64,000 nucleotides of DNA from Crocinitomix sp. (GTDB taxonomy: Bacteria > Bacteroidota > Bacteroidia > Flavobacteriales_D > Crocinitomicaceae). The stretch covers positions 1-64,000 of the forward strand of contig WTCE01000001.1 in NCBI GenBank assembly GCA_013138735.1, given 5' to 3'. The notes under the pieces were generated by a model. That model was not told where the DNA came from. It searched no databases and saw only the letters and a program-made list of their open reading frames with translations. Both the position numbers and the translations under genes were made by a program. Of the stretch, positions 25,275-32,386 are shown piece after piece. Position 1 is the first letter of the stretch, and every line of letters begins with the position of its first letter.

Positions 25275-26639
25275 TTAAACATTCATTAAATCTTGATTGA
25301 ATAGATTCTTTTTCTCTTGAATACTTTTGAACATGCTTTTAGCCATTCTACCCATCTCATCATCACTGTGAAAAAAGTACTGAATGTTACCAGCCCACAT
25401 TTTTCCTTTTTCAGTAATTCCAACACTATCATCAGTTGTATACATATAATCATTGTGGGCCATGATGTCAATCTTCTCTTTAAATCGACTATAATTAATG
25501 TCTGTTTTTTTACGCTCTAGGAAGTAAGGCACCAACATGATATCTCTTTCTTCTAATTGCGTTTGAGTTACATCATTTCCAGCTTCAAGTGGAAAAAGAC
25601 CGTTGTTAATATCTTCGATATATTTTTCCAAATTCGTATGATTTCTGTAATTTTTTCCAGTACTATATAGGAATGTTCTTCCAGATGGTCCAAACGAAAT
25701 TAGGTCTGAGTTAAATACATTCAGAATGCCATTTTCATGTGGCATGTGCTCAGGATTGTTCCAATTAACGCTTCTTGTTTGCGGATAACCGTGCCCTTCA
25801 AAACCTTCCATTAAAGCTTGAAACATATTGATTTCACTTATGTTATTTGGAATGGTATTAAATTTCCCTGCATCTACCATTTTTTGGAGTTTGGTATTTG
25901 GCGAAATATTTAAATCGTAGGCATCAATCACCCAAGGACTTAGCTCTGCAATTCGATCTACGTTGTAACGAATTTCAGTTACATTTTGATCTGGGCAATT
26001 GTATAATATATCACATCCCCACTCTCCAAAATCGGCTCTTTCAATCGCTTTAACGGATTTATAAACGTCAGTAACATCTGGCAATACCCCTAGCTTTTTT
26101 CTAAGTCTTTCGTTAAACGTTTGAATCCCCATTGAGGTTCTTGTAACACCATGCGCTTTTAATGCCTTTAGCTTGTCTTTATCTTGCAATGAAAAGGCAT
26201 CTCCTTCAATAGAAACAACACCTACTTCGCTACAATCTAAGTTTTTATATAGTGCATCAAGAATGGTAATAATGTGCTCTGTACCCAATAACATTGGAGT
26301 TCCTCCACCCCAATTGATGTTTGTGATTTTAACTCCTTTAAAGAAGCCTCTTTCAGCATACATTTCAATTTCTTTAACTAATGCTTTTACAAATGGCTCT
26401 ATCATAGCCGTATGACTTCTTTCTGGAACTTTATAGAAAGGACAATAATTGCATAAATAGGAGCAAAAAGGAATATGAATATAAACCATTTGCTGCCGAT
26501 CTGTTTTGATGCGCGGCTTATCCAAAAAAGACATGTATTCGGCTTGCGTATCTTTCTTTATTCCGTCTTGAAAAAGACAAATACTTGGGTATCTATAAAA
26601 GTTCGTTAATTTTTCTTTAAAATCTATCGTATCGTTCAT
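25275..26639 (-). CDS. HemN/HemW-like radical SAM enzyme
   Basis: A 454-residue protein. Its N-terminus reads M-V-Y-I-H-I-P-F-C-S-Y-L-C-N-Y-C, the coproporphyrinogen-oxidase-like cluster motif near residue 57, followed by W-G-G-G-T-P. This family includes heme chaperones and class C radical SAM methylases or cyclopropanases (for example NosN-type enzymes), which bind two SAM molecules. In a biosynthetic operon without heme genes the latter is more likely. It lies 4 bases after a free carrier protein gene (26644). No B12 domain is present. Confidence 0.85.
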   Translation of the reverse strand: MNDTIDFKEKLTNFYRYPSICLFQDGIKKDTQAEYMSFLDKPRIKTDRQQMVYIHIPFCSYLCNYCPFYKVPERSHTAMIEPFVKALVKEIEMYAERGFFKGVKITNINWGGGTPMLLGTEHIITILDALYKNLDCSEVGVVSIEGDAFSLQDKDKLKALKAHGVTRTSMGIQTFNERLRKKLGVLPDVTDVYKSVKAIERADFGEWGCDILYNCPDQNVTEIRYNVDRIAELSPWVIDAYDLNISPNTKLQKMVDAGKFNTIPNNISEINMFQALMEGFEGHGYPQTRSVNWNNPEHMPHENGILNVFNSDLISFGPSGRTFLYSTGKNYRNHTNLEKYIEDINNGLFPLEAGNDVTQTQLEERDIMLVPYFLERKKTDINYSRFKEKIDIMAHNDYMYTTDDSVGITEKGKMWAGNIQYFFHSDDEMGRMAKSMFKSIQEKKNLFNQDLMNV

Positions 26640-26643
26640 AATG

Positions 26644-26907
26644 TTATTGTTTTATTTGGGTTTTATACTTTAATACTAAATCAGCTATTGAGTTGGGAGT
26701 ATTAAAATTATCCAATGTAATATCGTTGTAATCAAACTCTTCTATTTCAAACACTTCCTGCATGTGGGAGATAAGTCTAATCACGCCCATTGAGTCAATT
26801 AGTCCCGTTTTCCATAATTCAGTATTATCTTCAATTTTCACGGTTTCATTATAAACTACTTTCGCGCTAACAAATGACTTAACTGCAGCTATTATTTCGT
26901 TTTTCAT
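26644..26907 (-). CDS. free-standing carrier protein 2
   Basis: An 87-residue carrier protein with the attachment serine in T-G-L-I-D-S-M-G and an acidic C-terminal half. The G-(I/L)-I-D-S form is shared with carrier protein 1 but not with carrier protein 3 (GLTS). It lies between an FGE-fold gene and the HemN-like radical SAM gene. The FGE-then-carrier order occurs twice in the operon. Confidence 0.87.
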   Translation of the reverse strand: MKNEIIAAVKSFVSAKVVYNETVKIEDNTELWKTGLIDSMGVIRLISHMQEVFEIEEFDYNDITLDNFNTPNSIADLVLKYKTQIKQ

Positions 26908-26916
26908 ATTTTTCTA

Positions 26917-27789
26917 TTAAAATTTATTAGACCCTATTCTAAAGCCATCAATCATGCATTTGGCATTAAAGTGGATGGCATGTCTATATGAAGGGCGTTG
27001 TTTTTCCATTCCATCCATAAAACTTCCTCCACGAATCACCTTAAAAGAAGATTTATTCCCCTCTGGATTATTGTAGGATTGATCTTTATACTCGCAATAT
27101 GAATCATGGCACCATTCATTTACATTGCCATTCATTTCATATAATCCGTATCCATTGGCAGGAAATGTTCCAACAGGTACTGGTGAATATTCGTATAAAC
27201 CAAAGGCTCCAACTTTTAAGAAACCCGCTTTTTTATTCGAAAATTCTCCTTCATACTTGTTATAATTCACCAAATCAGTTGAAGGCGTTTTTCCATGAGA
27301 AAAATCATTCAATTCAGGACCTCTGCATGCGAATTCCCATTCTGCCTCTTTAAGTAAGCGGATTCCATTTTTTGATGTATCCGAATTCAGTGTTTTCAAA
27401 TCATAGACATTTTCTAGTCCAAATTTATTGGACAACCAATTGCAGTATGCAATTGCTCCAACATAAGAAACCTGAATCATTGGATAATTTTCTGCGCCCT
27501 TGGCGATTGAATATTTTTTACCTTGTTTATGAATTAAACATGGATCTATAAAATCACACCACAGTTCATCAAAAAAAGCGGATTCATCATTTATGAAAGC
27601 GGCATATTCTTTAGCTGTCACGGCATATTTACCAATCATAAAATCATCTACTAAAACGGCATGACTGGGGCCTTCTTGCGCAAATCCTACTCCAATTGCA
27701 TCTCCTCTTAAAAACTCTCCTCCTGCAATATCTACGAGATTGCAAGCCTCAATTACTTCTGAAGATTTAGCTATTTGAACCTGTTCCAT
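26917..27789 (-). CDS. FGE/SUMF1-fold protein 2
   Basis: A 290-residue protein of the formylglycine-generating-enzyme fold. Landmarks are I-A-G-G-E-F-L-R-G-D, KYAVTAKEYAAFIN, IRLLKEAEWEFAC, GLYEMNGNVNEW, V-I-R-G-G-S-F and GFRIG. In the region where FGEs have Y-R-C-A-A-R this protein has Y-R-H-A-I-H, so classical copper-dependent FGE activity is unlikely. An oxidase or structural role is possible. It sits between a radical SAM gene (6 bases) and carrier protein 2 (10 bases). Confidence 0.82.
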   Translation of the reverse strand: MEQVQIAKSSEVIEACNLVDIAGGEFLRGDAIGVGFAQEGPSHAVLVDDFMIGKYAVTAKEYAAFINDESAFFDELWCDFIDPCLIHKQGKKYSIAKGAENYPMIQVSYVGAIAYCNWLSNKFGLENVYDLKTLNSDTSKNGIRLLKEAEWEFACRGPELNDFSHGKTPSTDLVNYNKYEGEFSNKKAGFLKVGAFGLYEYSPVPVGTFPANGYGLYEMNGNVNEWCHDSYCEYKDQSYNNPEGNKSSFKVIRGGSFMDGMEKQRPSYRHAIHFNAKCMIDGFRIGSNKF

Positions 27790-27794
27790 ATACC

Positions 27795-28766
27795 TTACAA
27801 ATTTCTAGCGCAAGCACATTCATTTGTAGCTAAAAACTTCTCTAAATCTGGGTGCATATTATCATGTATGTCTACTAGTTTATCTCCTTTAAAAACATTA
27901 GCGATAACTTTTGGAGCACCTAGCTCACATACTAAAACATCTCCATTACTGTGTAAGTGCAATTGCTTTTTACCTTCAATACAGCCAGGAAAGAACACAC
28001 CATTTTTATTATAGAACGGAGCAATTTCAGCCATAAATTCAGTGCCACATAGGTTTAAGCAACTAAAAAATATTTCTAAATTTTCTGGCTTATTATGAAT
28101 TACTTTTCTGATTACATCTCTAATTTCTTCAGGTGATACAACATCATCCCAACATTTTTGCTCTTGTGGAACTGCATTTTGAAGTTCAATTTTATCTACG
28201 CCAAGGCTATGAATGAAATTGACAAGTTTTAAGATGTTTTTATGTGTTTTGTCGAAGATGATTGTTTCTACAATTACATCTATCTCACTCTCGGCACATA
28301 AGGCTATGTTTTTTATTATTTTTTCAAAGTTTTTTTCATTTACTTTATAGTAAGCAGCATGTTCGGCAGCATCATAAAAGTTCAATGAAAAGTGGAGGAA
28401 ATTTAATCCTGCATCTTGCAATTCTTTAATTCTACCTGGGGTTAAAACGGTACCATTTGAATTTATTTGAGTCAAAATATTGTTCTCACCACAATATTTA
28501 ACCACATCTAAACAGGTTTGGTATTTAAGCAGGACTTCTCCACCAGATAATTTAACCCTTTTTAGTTTTGGAACGGATTTAATTGTCTCAATAGCATCTT
28601 CTGCACTCATAGAAACTGAATTACCAAAATCCCATGCTGTGCAATAGTCACATTTCATATTACACATTGATGTAATCCCTATTTCTAGACATTCCACTCC
28701 ATAACCAGTGTCTTCACCCTTATTTAGTTCAGAACTTTTAAAGCTTACTTTTTCCGTTTTTATCAT
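27795..28766 (-). CDS. radical SAM protein with SPASM/twitch-like C-terminus
   Basis: A 323-residue radical SAM enzyme with C-N-M-K-C-D-Y-C near residue 34 and an L-S-G-G-E SAM-binding motif. There is no B12 domain. Further cysteines occur late in the sequence (FPGCIEGKK, DVLVCELG and the C-terminal C-A-C-A), which may bind an auxiliary cluster as in SPASM or twitch enzymes. Such enzymes often modify peptide or amino-acid substrates. Here it lies between the PaaK-like ligase and the FGE-fold gene, so a carrier-bound substrate is plausible. Confidence 0.85.
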   Translation of the reverse strand: MIKTEKVSFKSSELNKGEDTGYGVECLEIGITSMCNMKCDYCTAWDFGNSVSMSAEDAIETIKSVPKLKRVKLSGGEVLLKYQTCLDVVKYCGENNILTQINSNGTVLTPGRIKELQDAGLNFLHFSLNFYDAAEHAAYYKVNEKNFEKIIKNIALCAESEIDVIVETIIFDKTHKNILKLVNFIHSLGVDKIELQNAVPQEQKCWDDVVSPEEIRDVIRKVIHNKPENLEIFFSCLNLCGTEFMAEIAPFYNKNGVFFPGCIEGKKQLHLHSNGDVLVCELGAPKVIANVFKGDKLVDIHDNMHPDLEKFLATNECACARNL

Positions 28767-28806
28767 ATTATTAATTATTTATTAGGTTAACGATTTTCGT
28801 TTTTTA

Positions 28807-30042
28807 TTACATTATAGACTTGAATACTCTTTCTTTTTTGTTGCGATAAATGGCATCTTCGATTGTTTTGAGTTTATAGCTAAGTTTAATTGGGTAACCT
28901 ATTTCACTAGAAACCGCCAATTCATATTCTGTAAAAAAAGAAGGACTAAACCCCTCATTAGCGACATATAGCACCTCAAAATCTGTATAATTATGCTGTA
29001 TTACATTGTACCATTTCACATAATCTTTTCCTTGCTTTACTAAATTGTTCATTGCTGCAGAAAAAATATCGTATCCGCAAATAGTAACATCTTGCGCATC
29101 TTTTTGCCCCAATAACAAATTGATGTAATCAATTTTCCGTGTCCCTGACAATGAAATAACGGGTTGTTTGTTACCACAATCACAGCTATTAGAAATGAAG
29201 CCTATATCGCTTGTTTTATATCGGATAATTGGTTGAATTTCATTTACTAGAGAAGTAATCAAGATTTCTCCAGTCTCTCCAGCAGCCATTGCTTGATTTG
29301 CGTTATCGACAGAAACAACTTCAGCAATAACATTTTCATTGATATGAAGCTGTCCTTTTTCGCATTCATAAGCGAGGTTGTAACACTCCAAACAACCATA
29401 ACAATTAATAAGTTTTGTATTAAAACTTTTCTCTACCAAGGCCTTATCTGATTCAGAAATACTTTCCGAAACGGATTCGATAAATTCAATAGACCATTTT
29501 TTTAAGTCAAATCCAAATTCATGAATATACTTAGCGTAATAGATTAAAAGCATTGGGTTACCGTGTAGTACTGTTGGTTTTACTTCGTCTCTCAAGTAAA
29601 TTAGCACCTTTAAAATGTTAGAATTGTTTAGGTTTCCTAGTCCATTTTGGTAGCCATTACTTTCGTAGTCTCTATTATGGATAAAACAGAACATATTGTC
29701 AAGCGTATAATTACGGTAAATATGTTTTCTTTTACGGAGAAGGCTCAAGGCATATTTAGTTGCTTCTTTTTTCGATTTAACGCATAAAAGCGGGTATCCA
29801 CTTGAACCTGAAGTATATTCAACAATTAAATCACAATCGCCATTTTCATCAATAATTGATTGGTAAGCTTCGTGGTAAATTTCACTTATAAAACCAAGGC
29901 GATTATTGATCATTGCACTTTTATCAACAATTGGAAAATCATTCAGAGACAGGGCTGTTCCTTTTGGGTGCATTCCCTTATAAAAAGGCACGTTGTTAAC
30001 CGCCTTTTCAAGTATATTTTGTAGCCGAATAGTATTACTCAT
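28807..30042 (-). CDS. PaaK/CapK-like adenylate-forming enzyme
   Basis: A 411-residue member of the phenylacetate-CoA-ligase-like branch of the ANL superfamily, which activates carboxylic acids as acyl-adenylates. It has the P-loop E-Y-T-S-G-S-S-G-Y-P, an I-N-C-Y-G-C-L-E core, and I-R-Y-K-T-S-D-I-G-F followed by C-D-C-G (a PaaK-type Cys cluster). The substrate is probably an aryl, acyl or amino acid, passed to CoA or a carrier protein. It overlaps the next ligase gene by one base. Confidence 0.8.
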   Translation of the reverse strand: MSNTIRLQNILEKAVNNVPFYKGMHPKGTALSLNDFPIVDKSAMINNRLGFISEIYHEAYQSIIDENGDCDLIVEYTSGSSGYPLLCVKSKKEATKYALSLLRKRKHIYRNYTLDNMFCFIHNRDYESNGYQNGLGNLNNSNILKVLIYLRDEVKPTVLHGNPMLLIYYAKYIHEFGFDLKKWSIEFIESVSESISESDKALVEKSFNTKLINCYGCLECYNLAYECEKGQLHINENVIAEVVSVDNANQAMAAGETGEILITSLVNEIQPIIRYKTSDIGFISNSCDCGNKQPVISLSGTRKIDYINLLLGQKDAQDVTICGYDIFSAAMNNLVKQGKDYVKWYNVIQHNYTDFEVLYVANEGFSPSFFTEYELAVSSEIGYPIKLSYKLKTIEDAIYRNKKERVFKSIM

Positions 30043-31436
30043 TATTTTCGTATCATCTTACCAGTTTCACCTTTATTTATTTCATCTACTATTTGAATTT
30101 CTTTTGGCCATTTCAACGGATTTAACAGGTTTGTTAAATAGCTATGAACGGCAGATAAGGTGATGGGAGGGTTATTATCTTTCGTAATTTGAAGTACTGG
30201 AATTTCTCCATACATTTCATCTTTTTTGGGTTTAATTATAAATGAACGTTTAGGCAATAGTTCATTTAATACAGCTTCTATTTCTTCTGGGTAAATATTA
30301 TAGCCTCCACAAATAATTGTGTTTTTTATTCTTCCTTTAATTATTATTCTTCCTGACTTGTCAATAACCGCAATGTCACCGGTATGCAACCAACCGTTGC
30401 AAATAGTTTGTTCGCAAAATTCAGGGGCTTCAAAATATTCAGTAATAACTGAATCCCCTTTTACACACAGTTCCCCATCTTCTAATACTTTTACTTCAAG
30501 ACCATTAATAGGATATCCATTTGTAAGCACTCTTGGACCAGCTTCGGTGAGTCCATAGGTATTATAAATGTCAGCATTGGGCAATAATTCTTTTAGAGAT
30601 TTATTATTTGCTTCATTTATAAAATCGCCTCCAATGCAAATTTGCACAAGCGAATCCAATTTATATTTGCTTAAATACCGATAATTGAGTAATGTTTTGA
30701 GTTGTGTAGGAACTAAATATACGCTTTTTATTTTTCTTTTTTGGATCTGCTTAAAAATTTCCTTGGGATAAAAAACTTGAGCCTCAGACAATTCGATACA
30801 AGAACCGTCAATCGCTGCGCCAATAATTTGTGCGGTAATTGTATACGCCCCTACTATTGGTAATACAATTAGGCTATAATTTTCTGGAATGCGCTTCAAA
30901 GAAAGCAGGTGGTTTTTAGCATTTAAAAAGAGTGCTTCTCCTGAATGTTCAACTAGCTTAGGTTCAGCGGTTGTTCCAGAAGTTTTAAGAATAAGCGCCC
31001 CACATCCTTTTACCTTTTCAGAAGGTTTGGAAGGAGATTTAATGATTTCAAATTTGAAATCAGAATTTAGGGTGAAAATTCCATCCACAAAATTCTCCAA
31101 ATTTTCTTTTGGAAGTTTTTTTACGTTGGGAACAAATAACCAATTAGATTTAACTTTTTCGCTAAGTGCAATTATTTCTTTAGCAGTTGAACTTGTTGAA
31201 AGCGGAACAACACAATTATCTAAGGACCAGAGCAACCAAAACGCTGTTATGGATTTTATTGATTGATCCATAATTGCTAAAACTCTTGTTTCAGAGATCG
31301 CTGACTTGCTCAAAAACGTTTTGTTTTCTTCAATTATTTCTAATAAATCTTTAAAAGAAATATTTCTAGAGGGACTCCTTAAATAGATTCGATCAGGGGA
31401 TTGATTTGTCAATATGTTTAATGCCCAATTATACAT
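30042..31436 (-). CDS. stand-alone AMP-dependent acyl/aminoacyl ligase
   Basis: A 464-residue ANL enzyme with L-K-T-S-G-T-T-A-E-P-K, N-T-Y-G-L-T-E-A-G, GWLHTGD and a C-terminal ETGKMIRK that holds the catalytic Lys. It overlaps the carrier protein gene at 31429 by 8 bases, like a split A-T pair. It is therefore the best candidate to load carrier protein 3. Its length is shorter than that of NRPS A domains plus linkers, and its motif form is closer to acyl-CoA synthetases. Confidence 0.83.
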   Translation of the reverse strand: MYNWALNILTNQSPDRIYLRSPSRNISFKDLLEIIEENKTFLSKSAISETRVLAIMDQSIKSITAFWLLWSLDNCVVPLSTSSTAKEIIALSEKVKSNWLFVPNVKKLPKENLENFVDGIFTLNSDFKFEIIKSPSKPSEKVKGCGALILKTSGTTAEPKLVEHSGEALFLNAKNHLLSLKRIPENYSLIVLPIVGAYTITAQIIGAAIDGSCIELSEAQVFYPKEIFKQIQKRKIKSVYLVPTQLKTLLNYRYLSKYKLDSLVQICIGGDFINEANNKSLKELLPNADIYNTYGLTEAGPRVLTNGYPINGLEVKVLEDGELCVKGDSVITEYFEAPEFCEQTICNGWLHTGDIAVIDKSGRIIIKGRIKNTIICGGYNIYPEEIEAVLNELLPKRSFIIKPKKDEMYGEIPVLQITKDNNPPITLSAVHSYLTNLLNPLKWPKEIQIVDEINKGETGKMIRK

Positions 31437-31668
31437 GTTGCTTATTCACAACTTTTTCAATATTGTTAATTGTTTGGAAATTTTCCAGGTCTAAATCATC
31501 ATCATCAAAAATGATATTGAACTCCGACTCTAGATAAAAGATTAGATTCATAATTTGAATAGAGGTAAGACCCACTTCTTCAATTAAATCTGTATCATTC
31601 CCAAAATCCAACTCTTTAACTTCTACTTTTTTCACAACGGCAATGCCTTGTTTTATTCGTTCTTTCAT
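31429..31668 (-). CDS. free-standing carrier protein 3
   Basis: A 79-residue carrier with the attachment serine in V-G-L-T-S-I-Q-I and a strongly acidic helix region (DDDDLDLE). It is coupled to the downstream AMP-ligase by an 8-base overlap and lies 4 bases from the SDR gene, which in turn overlaps the NRPS gene that ends in a bare C domain. It is therefore the nearest candidate to deliver a unit to that terminal C domain (inference). Confidence 0.87.
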   Translation of the reverse strand: MKERIKQGIAVVKKVEVKELDFGNDTDLIEEVGLTSIQIMNLIFYLESEFNIIFDDDDLDLENFQTINNIEKVVNKQHV

Positions 31669-31672
31669 GTCT

Positions 31673-32386
31673 TTATTTATTTAATCGACTATCTATATTA
31701 AATTCTTGCCCCGTAACACCACTTAAACTATCGGCACATATAAAACTGATGAAGTCAACCAGGTTTGATAAGTTGTGTTTAATCCCTAATAATGATTTCT
31801 CCGTTTCTTCAATTTCTTTTGCTTCTGAAAATTGATTGAGTTGAGATGGAATGAAACCTGGATTTACGATATTCACTCTAAGATTATAAGGAGCAAGCTC
31901 AACAGCAAGTGTTTTTGATAAGGAGATTAAGCCTGCTTTTGAAGCATTATACCCTCCTTGATAAGGCAAATTTCCATTAGCAGCACTCGACCCTATATTT
32001 ATAATTTGTCCCTTTTTTCTTCGAGCTGCGTACTTGCTAAAGTACTTGCACATTAAAAATGTTCCCGTTAGGTTCGTATCTATCATTTCTTTCCAATCTT
32101 TTGTTTTCAATTGGGTGAGCATGCCGCCAACATTTGTTCCGGCGTTGTTAATTAATGTGTCAATTGGAAGTGCTTTTTCATTGAAAAAATGATTGAAACA
32201 ATCTTTAACATCCGCCTCTTCCGAAATGTCTAATTTGAATGTATGTAAACGCTCAGATTGCGGCAATTTATCATTAGATATGTCATTACGATATGTCGCT
32301 ATAACGGTGTGACCTTCTTCAAGAAGACGCCCCACTATATTTTTGCCAATCCTGCTGGAGATACCTCCTGTAACTAATATATTCAT
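31673..32386 (-). CDS. SDR-family ketoreductase (FabG-like)
   Basis: A 237-residue short-chain dehydrogenase. It has the cofactor motif T-G-G-I-S-S-R-I-G at the N-terminus, then N-N-A-G-T-N, catalytic S in IGSSAANG and the Y-N-A-S-K pair. NADPH-dependent reduction of a beta-keto or aldehyde group is likely. Next to carrier protein 3 and with a KAS III-like protein in the operon, it could reduce a carrier-bound ketone. It overlaps the NRPS gene by 4 bases. Confidence 0.88.
   Translation of the reverse strand: MNILVTGGISSRIGKNIVGRLLEEGHTVIATYRNDISNDKLPQSERLHTFKLDISEEADVKDCFNHFFNEKALPIDTLINNAGTNVGGMLTQLKTKDWKEMIDTNLTGTFLMCKYFSKYAARRKKGQIINIGSSAANGNLPYQGGYNASKAGLISLSKTLAVELAPYNLRVNIVNPGFIPSQLNQFSEAKEIEETEKSLLGIKHNLSNLVDFISFICADSLSGVTGQEFNIDSRLNK

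Noticed and set aside
25275-26639. Heme biosynthesis gene (coproporphyrinogen oxidase)
   Set aside because: No heme gene is nearby, and the gene is tightly embedded between a carrier protein and a B12 radical SAM gene.
23014-27789. Sulfatase maturation role for the FGE-fold proteins
   Set aside because: No sulfatase gene is present, and the cysteine positions do not match true formylglycine-generating enzymes.
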